From: Protula sp. h YS-2021
Lineage: Eukaryota > Annelida > Polychaeta > Sabellida > Serpulidae
NCBI GenBank assembly: GCA_949752745.1
Contig: OX457028.1
Span: 9,670,778 to 9,734,777 of the forward strand
Direction of reading: 5' to 3'
Length of the DNA stretch: 64,000 nucleotides
The notes beneath the pieces were generated by a model, which was given only the letters and a program-made list of their open reading frames with translations, searched no databases and had not been told where the DNA came from. Of this stretch, positions 13,869 to 23,097 are shown piece by piece (position 1 is the stretch's first letter; the number at the start of each line of letters is the position of its first letter). Made by a program: the position numbers and the translations under genes.

Positions 13869-14245
13869 GCCAACAACCAACAACAATATCAACCAATAAC
13901 CAACAACATCCAACAACCAACAACCAACCACCAGCCAACCAACAATTAACATCCAACAACAACCAACGCCAACCAACAACAACGACCAACAACAACAACC
14001 AACAACAACTAACAGCCAAAAAACAACAACCAACACACAATAACCAACAACAACAATAACCAACCAACAACCACCAAGCACCAACCATCAACAACCACCA
14101 ACAACCAACCAACAACCAACAACAACAACCAACAACAACCAATCACAATCAACAACCAACTACCAAAAACAACCAACCAACAACCAACAACAACTACCAA
14201 CAAACAACAACAACGCAATAACAACGGCAACAACAAGAACAATGG
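13860..14245. repeat. CAAC/AAC-rich simple repeat
   Basis: About 385 bp made almost only of ACC and AAC words with no T-rich interruption. Strand asymmetry is extreme (A and C on the plus strand). Long reading frames on the minus strand through it (Cys/Leu/Val/Trp-rich) are composition artefacts. Confidence 0.9.
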
Positions 14246-14646
14246 CAACAGATATTACTTCATGACGTCACTTCCGGTCAGCGATAATACCAGTTTTTCT
14301 ATCATTTATGCCGACCCCATCCAAACAGCAAGCTTCGTGTCAATTTGATTTTCTAACTTCCCAATTTCGTAGCGAAATGTCTAAAAATAAATTTTCAAAA
14401 ATTTCCTAGGGTGTGACAAGCACTATGTTTTTTTCTACACACAGACATCTTTATTCTTTATTTCATAGCAGTGAGTGACCCTTAGAAGCTTTTTCAGATA
14501 CACACACATACACACACACAGACACACACACACAAGGGCTGAAAGGTTTTTTATGTTGGCTGCTCACCAACTGGTCGGTGAGCTACACACAAACATACAC
14601 ACAAAGACATATATAGATTGATTAGGCTCATTTCATAAGAGGGGGT
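14246..14646. other. non-coding part of the 5.4-kb element with CA repeats
   Basis: It contains CA-rich microsatellite DNA (14500-14535, 14585-14610). It also holds a diverged duplicate of the 3' region of the neighbouring minus-strand gene: AGCCAACAT and CCTTTCAGCCC words near 14535-14575. An AATAAA-type word on the minus strand is near 14455-14465. Confidence 0.5.
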
Positions 14647-14661
14647 GGCCCTTAAAGGGCC
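14647..14661 (-). terminator. histone-type 3' stem-loop candidate
   Basis: On the minus strand the sequence is GGCCCTTTAAGGGCC followed by ACCCCC, a 6-bp stem with a 3-nt loop. It sits about 22 nt after the stop codon of the small minus-strand gene (stop at 14684). Canonical metazoan histone mRNA ends have a 6-bp GGCYCT stem, a 4-nt loop, and a trailing ACC(A)CC. This copy matches except for a loop one base short. Confidence 0.45.
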
Positions 14662-14683
14662 GTAAGTTTTAGTTGTTGGCTCT

Positions 14684-15013
14684 TCACAAACACGTTGGGT
14701 TCCCACACCGGCACTGGTGTCTGCAGTACTGCTCCATGGTAAACGGCCTTCCTGCACATTTGAAGGGGTGGCGGTTGTAATAGCTCATGTTTCTTAGTGT
14801 CGCGCCACATCACCAGCAGTCTGTATACTCCGGCCCAAGTAACGTTGCTGTAAACTTAGACCATAACAGGCCGCCACAGGTTTTAAAGCAGAACCGTCGC
14901 GGTGCGTTGTGGTCTACAGGACAGTTGTGAGGCTGTCCCGCATATTCGATCCAAATCCAGTTGTAAGTGTTACCGTTCCTCATCACTGTGATCGTCTTGC
15001 CTGTTGAAGCCAT
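14684..15013 (-). pseudogene. small Cys-rich gene of the 5.4-kb element with an in-frame TGA
   Basis: ATG at 15013 opens a 67-codon frame (MASTGKTITVMRNGNTYNW ... EYTDCW) that meets TGA at 14812-14810. The same frame then stays open 41 more codons, rich in Cys and aromatic residues, with a C-x-C-x2-P-x-C motif (CRCGNPTC), to a second TGA at 14684. A TATAAATAG box lies about 28 bp before the ATG, and a histone-type stem-loop follows the second stop. This looks like a complete compact transcription unit with one nonsense change. Readthrough or selenocysteine at the TGA is possible but unsupported. Function unknown. Confidence 0.5.
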
Positions 15014-15040
15014 TTTTGTTGTTGTATTGGAAATTTTCTG

Positions 15041-15049
15041 CTATTTATA
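15041..15049 (-). promoter_or_regulatory. TATA box of the small minus-strand element gene
   Basis: TATAAATAG on the minus strand, 28 bp upstream of the ATG at 15013 and just inside the right terminal repeat. The spacing implies a very short 5' leader. Confidence 0.5.
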
Positions 15050-15104
15050 TTGCATTTTCAGAGACGAAATGGTACTTTTGTAAGACATTTAGGGGGTCTA
15101 ACAC

Positions 15105-15405
15105 AACTAACATTTGGTGGGGGGGGGGGGGGGGGGTCCAAAAAATAAAAAATCTTCAGAATCGTCTGAAACGGATAAATATGCAAAAATCACAAAATTT
15201 TTCTCCACGGAGAGGGGTCCAAAAACGAAAAATGTTCAGAATCGTCTGAAATGGATAAATATGCAAAAATAACAATTTTTCCCACCGGGGGGAGGGATCT
15301 GACCGCTATGTCCTGGGGGAGGAGGGAGGGGAAGGGGCTTAATTGATGACGTCATGATGACGTCACGATGATTGACTGGCGTAGAATTCTCGTTTCTCAA
15401 CGACT
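15105..15405 (-). repeat. right terminal inverted repeat with iterons
   Basis: Inverted copy of the left end: AG terminus, TTCTACGCCAGTCAATCATC, GACGTCATCATGACGTCA, one GGACATAG-GGTCAGA block, then two iterons with TTCAGACGATTCTGAA. A G-run of about 18 sits near 15119. It has fewer iterons than the left repeat. Confidence 0.82.
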
Positions 15406-15549
15406 GCTGTACAGAAGTCGGATGGAAGATGTGCAGAAGTCGGATGGAAGTTGTGCAGAAGTCGGATGGAATTTGAACAGGAGTCGGATGGAAGTTGTAC
15501 AGAAGTCCGATGGAAGTTGTGCAGAAGTCGGATGGAAGTTGTACAGAAG
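15406..15549. repeat. 22-bp minisatellite, right part, including right target duplication
   Basis: Begins with GCTGTA (15406-15411), the right target copy, and continues about 6.5 units of the same 22-bp repeat as 9794-9980 in the same orientation. Confidence 0.9.
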
Positions 15550-16691
15550 CTGCATAACCAGAACCTGGCTGTGAATTGGTTGTCACAACAACACCAACAA
15601 AGAGACGCCCTGGGTATGGGTTTCTTGTCCGCGGTGAATCCATGACATCGTGAGAAGCTGCTTGGTGTACGTACAGTGACCTCTCCCACCCCCTGCCCCT
15701 CCCCACCTCCGGCTTGCATTTCGTATCTTTTCATTGACACCAGTCAAACGCCATGACCTTCTCAGATGTTTGTTATTGTACATATTTCATAACCCGCCCT
15801 TGGTAACACGGACAGCAATCCCCCTTGATGTAAACAACCTTATGAAATGGTAGTAATGTAACAAAGCAATAACATGTACAAGCTTATCCTAATATGGCAG
15901 CCTCCATATTACCACCCCTCCCCCACCCCCTCCATACTGATTTAATTTCAGAATAACTTAAGGGCAAAATAAGTTATTAAAACTTCTTTCCGATTAAAAT
16001 AACTTTTGGATAACTTCATGCAATATTTTTAATTATTTTACTTTTCTAAGTGTATTGTATTTCATTTATAATTGAAATTATAACAAGTTTTTTTTCTGAC
16101 GTTAACGAGCTGTGTTAACCCATCCACATACTTGTGAATGAGCCTGATTGCGTGACAGCTTGTGTCATTAAGCAAATGTTTTAAATGTGGACGATTAGTT
16201 TATTGCTTTATCAGCAAGTCAATAACACATTGTTATATTAAATATCAGCCATTTTTTTCTTCTGATTTTTTAAATGAAAGTTATAATATTTTGTAGACAT
16301 TGCATAGCAAATTTTCATGCGATAAACCAACATTTACATACTTAAACAAAACATATGTTGATAAGATGCTCAAGGTGTGGCAAAATTATGGTTATTTTCT
16401 ATGTATTATAAGATTTTGGCATGTGTTAACTATTTATATATTTACTCCATAACCACCTGTCATATGGTTACAACTTTTAACGTGTGTTATTATCAACAAG
16501 ATCATCGCATGTTTACATAATGGTTCTTAGGAGGGTAAAATGTATGCTTGAAACATGCTGTATGGGAGAAGTGTATGTAGTAACCATGTAGTAACCGCAT
16601 GGTCGCATGTCCACATGGTCACGTGGTCACGTGATATGAAAGTAGCTACAATAGGCTACCCATATGATAACTAGGTGACTTACATATGTTT
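15550..16691. other. intergenic, no gene seen
   Basis: AT-rich non-coding DNA between the 5.4-kb element and the first DIRS element. A stretch at 16570-16635 repeats the words GTAGTAACC and CATGGTCAC/CACGTGGTCAC. Confidence 0.55.
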
Positions 16692-16776
16692 AAACTATCG
16701 TTTTATTTTCGTAAAACGCGCTTTTACGAGTAAAAGCGCAATTCGCGTTCTCCACTTTAGATGGGTTCCCTTCCGG

Positions 16777-16929
16777 TAAATAATACCACGCAAATAAAAA
16801 TGAAATTTTTCCTTGTGAATAGAATGGTCCCTCTACTCTCCATCCTGTCTTCCCTCCATCTCCAGCCAATCAGCAAGCGAGAACGATAAGACTTACGTCA
16901 TTCGAAGACATCAATCATTCCCTTCAAGC
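16777..16929 (+). repeat. DIRS 3' inverted terminal repeat
   Basis: 153 bp from TAAATAATACC to CTTCAAGC, the exact reverse complement of 24549-24701 by eye. A 70-bp inverted pair (16692-16764 and 16984-17058) also flanks this block and belongs to the internal complementary region. Confidence 0.9.
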
Positions 16930-16983
16930 CCCAAAAAGTGGTGACAACGCACCCAGGCTTGTTGCGGGTTGGCTGGGAGGGAA

Positions 16984-17098
16984 GATAGGCTAAAGTGGAG
17001 AACGCGAATTGCGCTTTTACTCGTAAAAGCGCGTTTTACGAAAATAAAATGATAGTTTTACTTCGTAAAAGCTTTAAATTCGCTTATCTCCACTTTAG
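16984..17098. repeat. DIRS internal complementary region
   Basis: In element sense (minus) it reads AAAGCTTTTACGAAGTAAAA, directly followed by CTATCATTTTATTTTCGT. The first part is the complement of the element's 5' start (24720). The second complements its 3' end (16692). The two parts overlap by AAA. This is the classical DIRS template for joining the ends of a circular intermediate. Confidence 0.85.
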
Positions 17099-18248
17099 AT
17101 GGGACTAAAGTCCGGAGAAGGGGAGCCTGCCATTCTGTTGAATAATTGATAAATAATTACGCGAATTGTGCTGTATACTCGACAGAGTGCAATGTCCTTG
17201 GACATAAGGGTACAAAGTGAGAGAAAAATAAAAGACTCAAACCATGTTCCGCTTTTACTATTCTTCCAACTAATAGTCGAGAAGAGCACTCCCGATCCAT
17301 TGACAAAGAATAACAAAAAGTAGTACTAACGGTCAAAGGACTCCAACGTAGTACCAAGCTAAAATTGACCATCAAACCAACCGTTTGAATGAGTATCCTA
17401 TCCATCCCCCGCCTGCCTCCCACTGGATGGAGCCCGACCTGGGATACTCTGATGCTATGTATTATCATGCAGAAGGTACAAAGTAAATCAATTTTATTGA
17501 CCTTAAAAGCTTATTTAAAAGTAGTAAATCCAAAACCTGATTTACGTAAAATAAAATTCTTAACACAGAGGAAATTAGCTCCGTCTGTGTCAGTAAAAAC
17601 ATGCTGGCCTTAAGGCCTGAACACATAAATGGAACACAAATTGAAGTATTGTCACGATCTCTTAGCATAAGTGAAAATACGGATAATAAGCACCTTATTC
17701 ATGAAATTAAAATTACTACACACCCACAGGGTGAAGGCATAATCACAGAATTATAATTTGTTGAGAACTGTCACAATTTGCATATGGGATCAGTCCCAGA
17801 AAAAATGGCACCTACGGTACTCACGGTATGGTCACTGTAGGAATGGGATACCTTCTTCAAGGGATCAAGTGAAACTAGACTATATCGAACCGGGCAAGGA
17901 GAAGAGATGTCTGTCTCTGCTCTCCCCCCCCCTTTTCTTAGTAATACTTAGAAAAGGGGTTACATAATCAGCCCTGAAGAAGGAAATCCCTGCTACAGTG
18001 ACGGTACCTAACACAGATTCTTGAATATGGTACGAAAGTATAAACTGTCTTGGTCCCAAAATATGGGATCGAAAGAAAACTTCGCCGTTAAGCGTGGCTA
18101 GATGTCCCTAGAAGCGGTTGTGGTCCATCAGGAGGAGCGGTTATTCTTGAACTTATGTTGATAGCCGCCTCGACCCTTGGATGGTCCACCTTTCTGTTTG
18201 CCCTTGCTTTTCGGTCTAGGGGTGACCGGTCTGTTAACAGAACAAAAA
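17099..18248 (-). other. DIRS 3' non-coding region
   Basis: No long conserved frame. Just after the recombinase stop, another frame is briefly open with a basic segment, similar in position to the tail of the second DIRS copy. The rest is AT-rich untranslated sequence. Confidence 0.6.
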
Positions 18249-19440
18249 TTAAGCCTTAAATGTTGATTCTGCCGCTATAAAAGGGGCCACCGAATAAATC
18301 CCGGAGATTTCATCTTGGGAGAAATCTTTTAGGTAATATTTGATAAAAGAGTTTGGCGAAACCCAGCATCCCGTTTTGAGGATTTCAGAAAATGACACAT
18401 TGCGTAAAGCCCTAAGTGAATTTGCCACCTGTCTTACTTGATGGGCTTTAACGTTCAATTCTGATAGGAGCTTGGTATCAGACTGCGACCTTTCATAGGC
18501 TGTAATAATGACCTCTTTAATGTAACGAGAAATTGTTTGTTTGGAGATGTCCTTATTGAAATTCGGCATGTGGGAAATGATCAAGGCTTTTTGACCTGAT
18601 GATCGATATGTTTCCGAAATAACTAAATACTGTCGTAGTGCTTGTACGGGGCACAATGACACACGATCTCCCGGGCTATGTTCTTCGGGTAGGGACGGTA
18701 GGGCTATATGATCAAATGTGCCCATCCCGTGAGTTTTGATGTGTGTTTTGCCCATGAATCCTGCCCTTGGTACGAGGAATACCTTATCCCAAGTCCCATT
18801 TTCCTTACTCACTGTTCTGTCTAAGGCGTGAATTTCACTTCTTCGTTTGCCTGATGCCAACGCCAATAGGAAGGTGAACCTTAAGGTGGCATTTTTAGCT
18901 GATATTACTGATTCGTCAAAAATGTCAGGCCTTTGAAGAAAGCGAAGAACTAGTGACAGATCCCATTTTGCCACTGTGGGCGTACTGGGGGGGGGGGGAA
19001 TTCACCTTAAAGTGTCTGATCAATTGTGACAGGGCGGAGTCTTCTCCTGGGTCATAGCCTGTGGATGCTTTGAGTTTAGATCCTATGGCTGCCCTGTATC
19101 CCTCTATTGAACCTACTTTTAAATGTTCGTCCGTAAATAGATAGTCCAGAAAATCGGCCACGACTGGTGGGGATGCCTGGAATGGATCTATTTTCGATTT
19201 GGTACACCACGAGGCAAATTTATTCCACTGGGCTCTGTACACCTTAGTTGTGGATTGTTTATGACTACTAACCATTTTATCCACTACCTTATTCGAGAAA
19301 CCTTTCTTTTTTAAGAAAGACTGGTCAGACACCAAAGGTGTAGGTTCAGCAGATGAGGAGCCGGGTGGAAGTGATGCCAGTGTGGTTGGGATAATAGTTC
19401 TTTGTGGCATGGGATCGGGACTGATTTGACCACCTTGCAT
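18249..19440 (-). pseudogene. DIRS tyrosine recombinase (YR), split by a homopolymer frameshift
   Basis: The N-terminal part starts near the ATG at 19440 (MQGGQISPDP) and overlaps the end of the RT ORF. It includes a SAM-like core-binding region (DQSFLKKKGFSNKVVDKM ... SIEGYRAAIGSKLKAS). The catalytic part lies at 18974-18249, with the first Arg in ASGKRRSEIHAL, the H-x2-R box in KAHQVRQVA, and a C-terminal Tyr candidate in FIKYYLKDF. The frames part at a run of 12 C (18987-18998). One base fewer would keep a single frame, so this is either a recent indel or an assembly homopolymer error. The enzyme integrates the circular cDNA intermediate without target duplication. Confidence 0.88.
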
Positions 19441-21494
19441 TGTAGCAATAGGGCAAACCATGGAGCTTCCGGCATCCATGGGGCCACTAACAGGAGGAAT
19501 CGTGGTTTCAGTTTGATTACCCTTTGGAGAACTTGAAGGAGTATTGCCTGTGGGGGGAAGGCGTACAGTACTTCTTGGGTTGGCCATGGGCAATTGAGTG
19601 CGTCCACCGCCCATGCAGCTGGATCCGGGCAGGGGGAGATAAACCTGGGCAGTTGGGTCGTCATGGAATTGGCGAATAGGTCTATGGAGGGGGGACCCCA
19701 TGGTGATTGACCTGCTACCCATCGGAAGGATGTGTGTGCTAGGCACCATTCCGTGTGAATTATTTGTCCCTCCCTGGAAGCCAAATCTGCCAGTACATTG
19801 AGTTTTCCCGCTAAGTGATGGGCTGTTAGGGTGATGTGACATTGGCGAGCAAAGCAAAGAATCTTGCATGCTAATTTCGAGAGATGAAGAGACCTGGTCC
19901 CTCCCTGTCTGTTTAGGTAAGCTACTGCCGTAGAGTTGTCTAAAAGGAACCGTACGGATTTGCCCCTGAGAATGTGATTCAATCTGTTTAGGGCTATCCA
20001 CACTACTCGTAACTCTAACCAATTGATGTGGTAGCTGTTTAGGGGGGGAGCCCATAACCCTTTCCATACTTGACCCTGACAATGTATCCCCCAGCCCTTC
20101 TGGGACGAATCGGTCTGAAGTTCTATCTCTGGGGGTGGGGGGTGAAAGGGGACACCCTCGGTCATCACTATGGGATCGCACCACCATTGTAGGGGAATTA
20201 GTGTTTTCCCAGAAATTTTTGTTTTGGCACGGGGAAACCTCCCTTTTCTTAGTGCAAATCTGACCTGTCTTTGAAATGGTCTGTAATGCAAGCGGCCTAA
20301 AGGGACCGTTTTTTCGGTTGCAACTAGGAGACCTAACAGGGATTCCATTGCTTGTAAGTTCACGTTTTTGTCTGCTGGGATTGCTTTTATTGCCTGACAG
20401 ACTCTTTGGCGTCTCTCTTCGGTAGGAAAGGCTCTTGCATTTTTTAGATCCCATCTTTCCCCGAGGAATATAATGTCTTGTTTGGGTGAAAGTTCCGATT
20501 TGGGTATGTTGACTACGAGCCCCACCTGAATGGCCTTTCGAACTAGAGTTATAGTTTGAAGACGGGCCGTTTGTTTGTCTTGATGGGCTAGTAACCAGTC
20601 GTCTAGATATTGGAACACCAACATGCCTTCTAGGCGAGCCCAAGACTTCAGAACTTTCATTACCTTTGAAAACACATACGGAGCCGTGGAGAGACCGAAA
20701 GGGAGTGCCCGAAACCAAAAACGTTGTAGGCCTATTTGAAAGCTTACGAATTTTTTGGTTGAATGATGCAATGGGATATGGAGGTACGCGTCTGACAGAT
20801 CTATCGACGTGCCCCACATCCCTGCCTGAAGGCTTTCTTTTATAACTTGGGCTGTATCCATTTGGAAAGTTGTGGTCATTAGGAATTCGTTGAGGGAGGA
20901 GAGGTCTATGACTAATCTCCACCCGCCTGATTTTTTGGGGACTAGAAAGACCCTGCTGAAAAAGGCTTCCTGGGTTTCGGGCATTTCCTCTATGGCCTCT
21001 TTTTCTTTCAGGGATATCAACATTTCCTGAAGGGCTACATCTTTGTCTGACCCTTTGGGATAGGAGGTGACTAAGTTTTCTGGTGCCCAGGCAGTTAGGG
21101 GAATAGGGACTTTGTGACCCCTTTGATCCCGTTTGAACGGTAGAGAATACCCGTTTTTTAGCCATCGGACTACCCGACGAGGGGCACCCATTTCTGCCCA
21201 GGCCTTCCAGAATTTGCCTAGCCTTCCTCCTACGGGCCAGTAGGAGATGCAGGAATGCAAATCTTTTGGATTTTCTACACTTATTAAAGTATCGCCAGGA
21301 GACCAATGAGTCTCTGGGCGGTACTTTGATTGGCTGCTACCTGCTCTGTTGCGGTGATGGGCCCTCCTGTCGATTGCTGTGACCCGACTTGGGCTTCTTG
21401 GCCGGAGGGGGTTGCAATTGAGATATGGGCTTAGCCTGCTCCGAGTTTGGGCGTTGAACTCTCTTGCGTTTGAGTGGGCGCCGAAATGATGCAC
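19311..21494 (-). CDS. DIRS reverse transcriptase / RNase H / methyltransferase-like polyprotein
   Basis: An open frame of 727 aa on the minus strand, overlapping the gag ORF by about 158 bp in another frame. The RT palm has WRLVIDLSSLNEFL, SIDLSDAYLHIPL, LPFGLSTAPYVFSKV and the catalytic YLDDWLLA. RNase H follows: LQTDSSQKGWG, ELRVVWIAL, FLLDNSTAVAYLNRQGG and a terminal LNVLADLASR. The C-terminal part (SIDLFANSM ... DALNCPWP ... YAFPPQ ... WMPEAPWF) matches the methyltransferase-like domain typical of DIRS elements. Its true start is uncertain because the first codons lie inside gag; it may be expressed by frameshifting or from a spliced RNA. Confidence 0.93.
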   Translation of the reverse strand: MHHFGAHSNAREFNAQTRSRLSPYLNCNPLRPRSPSRVTAIDRRAHHRNRAGSSQSKYRPETHWSPGDTLISVENPKDLHSCISYWPVGGRLGKFWKAWAEMGAPRRVVRWLKNGYSLPFKRDQRGHKVPIPLTAWAPENLVTSYPKGSDKDVALQEMLISLKEKEAIEEMPETQEAFFSRVFLVPKKSGGWRLVIDLSSLNEFLMTTTFQMDTAQVIKESLQAGMWGTSIDLSDAYLHIPLHHSTKKFVSFQIGLQRFWFRALPFGLSTAPYVFSKVMKVLKSWARLEGMLVFQYLDDWLLAHQDKQTARLQTITLVRKAIQVGLVVNIPKSELSPKQDIIFLGERWDLKNARAFPTEERRQRVCQAIKAIPADKNVNLQAMESLLGLLVATEKTVPLGRLHYRPFQRQVRFALRKGRFPRAKTKISGKTLIPLQWWCDPIVMTEGVPFHPPPPEIELQTDSSQKGWGIHCQGQVWKGLWAPPLNSYHINWLELRVVWIALNRLNHILRGKSVRFLLDNSTAVAYLNRQGGTRSLHLSKLACKILCFARQCHITLTAHHLAGKLNVLADLASREGQIIHTEWCLAHTSFRWVAGQSPWGPPSIDLFANSMTTQLPRFISPCPDPAAWAVDALNCPWPTQEVLYAFPPQAILLQVLQRVIKLKPRFLLLVAPWMPEAPWFALLLQCKVVKSVPIPCHKELLSQPHWHHFHPAPHLLNLHLWCLTSLS

Positions 21495-23097
21495 GGGACA
21501 TCCTGGACATCAAGGCGAAGTCTTGTGATAGGGAGCGGCTTTCTTGATTTACTCGCTCTATTTCCGCGGGAGGAAACAATTCTTTTTCACCCAGAATGGG
21601 AGCATGACGCAAATCCCTCAACCCTTTCACGCTTGACCAGCAATGTTGTAAGAAGGCATCCCGTCTGAGAAAAACCATGGACGTCATCAGGTAAGTAGAT
21701 AGCTTGACCACGTCCCTGGTTGCAAGAGCCAGACATTCCAATAGTTTGGACGTGACCGGATCATTGAGGCGTAAATCCTCCCAACGCGTTTTTAACGCTT
21801 TCAGAGTGTGGTCCTGAAATGACATTACATTAAGAATATGTCGTGAGGACGCCTCAATGGTCTTAGCGTCTTTCTCCACTAGTGGAATGTCCGAATCATT
21901 GCGAACCGAGGGCATCCAAACCGTGCGTTTCGACGGTTGCTCCAAGGGTTCTGAAGATATTAGGTCGTCCGATGGTCGATACGGGCCTGGTCTTACAGCA
22001 CAGTGGCGCGAGGCGTGAAAACGGGATAAGGTACGGCCCTCAGCATTATCCATCTTTTTGAACTCCCTTGTTCTTACTGTTACCGCGTTAGCGATGCCTT
22101 CGCTAGTAGGTAGCGCGATAAATGGGTCTTGATGCAGCGGGGCCGTCTGAGAGGTCATCCGGATCGGAGGATCCTCTTTATCGGCTGTAGGAGAGCTGGC
22201 CGTGACCCTAGCCAGACGGGCAATTTCCTGAATTGCGTCGCGAAAAGGAACGTCCTCTGGCGCTACTGTAGATGAGGTGATGGATGGCGTGGCATTCTCG
22301 CTTCGTGGAGTGAAATCCGGTGGGGAGGGGGTCCTGATTGGGCGTCTCCCTGCTGCTGCCGGATCTTTCCAAAGCTTCTGGCCACTACGAGGGGATCTGA
22401 TATAGTCCATTTCCCTGAGGGGAAGGCGAAACTGAGAGGACGGGGGTGTATCTGCTGCCTCCTCACTCGATTCTCCCCCTACTGACTCTTGGTCCTCTGA
22501 CTCCTGTTCGGGTTCCCGTTCGTGACTGGTGCCTGCCGATTGTGATGGGACGTCACCCGAAGGGGTATAGATCTCCCGTTCTCGGTTGAGTGGAATGGAA
22601 GACAGATGGGATGCCACTGACTGGACCAACTCTTCTTCCTCCTCCTCTCCCAAAAAGCCTGATCCTCGCCCTGATGGGGGGAGCCCTGAAGATTCAGCGT
22701 CACTGATCACTTCTACTGACGGTAGTTGTGTGCTGGGATCTACACGAGAAGGGGATGGAGTGGTGAGTGGCTGTAGGTCCGGTGGTGGTCGCGAAACTGT
22801 GGCAGACGGTTTATGTTTGCGACGAGATTCCTTGCCTTGGCGTTCGACTTGCTGTTGGAGGTCCAGCAATTGTTTTTGCAACTGGGCTTGCATCGACAAA
22901 AAGGCTGAAAACTCTCCAGGTAGTCGTGGCACTGAAGGGGGGGACGACAGTTCTGATTGTGCCGGAATGCCCAACTGACCGGCCAGAGCCGAGAAACTGG
23001 AGCCCGAAGCCGTATGAGTAACTGTCACTGGTTCCACGGCAATGTCTGTTTTCGGTGTCGTTTCGGTTTTATCCGTATCCGAGGGTGTAAAAGCCAA
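21337..23097 (-). CDS. DIRS gag-like protein, main part
   Basis: 586-aa open frame. The N-terminal half is low complexity, Ser/Pro/Glu-rich, with a QLQKQLLDLQQQVERQ coiled-coil segment. The C-terminal half is conserved with the second DIRS copy (VWMPSVRNDSDIPLVEKDAK ... LLECLALATRDVVKLSTYLM ... LQHCWSSVKGLRDLRHAPIL). That conservation shows selected coding sequence. The tail is basic and Pro/Gln-rich. It overlaps the upstream zinc-binding ORF by about 70 bp in another frame, so the gag region may need a frameshift. Probably the structural or nucleic-acid-packaging protein. Confidence 0.8.
   Translation of the reverse strand: MAFTPSDTDKTETTPKTDIAVEPVTVTHTASGSSFSALAGQLGIPAQSELSSPPSVPRLPGEFSAFLSMQAQLQKQLLDLQQQVERQGKESRRKHKPSATVSRPPPDLQPLTTPSPSRVDPSTQLPSVEVISDAESSGLPPSGRGSGFLGEEEEEELVQSVASHLSSIPLNREREIYTPSGDVPSQSAGTSHEREPEQESEDQESVGGESSEEAADTPPSSQFRLPLREMDYIRSPRSGQKLWKDPAAAGRRPIRTPSPPDFTPRSENATPSITSSTVAPEDVPFRDAIQEIARLARVTASSPTADKEDPPIRMTSQTAPLHQDPFIALPTSEGIANAVTVRTREFKKMDNAEGRTLSRFHASRHCAVRPGPYRPSDDLISSEPLEQPSKRTVWMPSVRNDSDIPLVEKDAKTIEASSRHILNVMSFQDHTLKALKTRWEDLRLNDPVTSKLLECLALATRDVVKLSTYLMTSMVFLRRDAFLQHCWSSVKGLRDLRHAPILGEKELFPPAEIERVNQESRSLSQDFALMSRMSRASFRRPLKRKRVQRPNSEQAKPISQLQPPPAKKPKSGHSNRQEGPSPQQSR

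Larger units (their letters stand above)
9981..15405. mobile_element. 5.4-kb inverted-repeat DNA element, Maverick/virus-like, degraded
   Basis: The left terminus reads AGTAGTTGAG. The right terminus read inward on the minus strand is AGTCGTTGAG. Both continue into a shared terminal repeat of several hundred bases (CTACGCCAGTCAATCATCG, GTGACGTCATCATGACGTCA, then GACATAG-GTCAGA blocks and an iteron array). The element is flanked by a 6-bp duplication inside a 22-bp minisatellite. Genes run inward from both ends and converge near 12.74-13.16 kb; nearly all carry frameshifts or stops. Termini beginning AG plus 6-bp duplications are what is described for Maverick/Polinton elements. However, no polymerase B, integrase, ATPase, protease or capsid reading frame is visible. 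It may be a non-autonomous derivative or a different family of integrated virus-like DNA. Confidence 0.82.

Noticed and set aside
13791..14248. Cys/Leu/Val/Trp-rich minus-strand ORFs
   Set aside because: Composition artefact of the CAAC repeat.
9981..15405. Calling the element a confirmed Polinton/Maverick
   Set aside because: Ends and duplication size fit, but no polymerase, integrase, ATPase, protease or capsid gene could be read.
18925..21306. 793-aa minus-strand frame as one protein
   Set aside because: Most of it is the out-of-frame shadow of the RT ORF. Only its last part (from about 19440) is real recombinase sequence.
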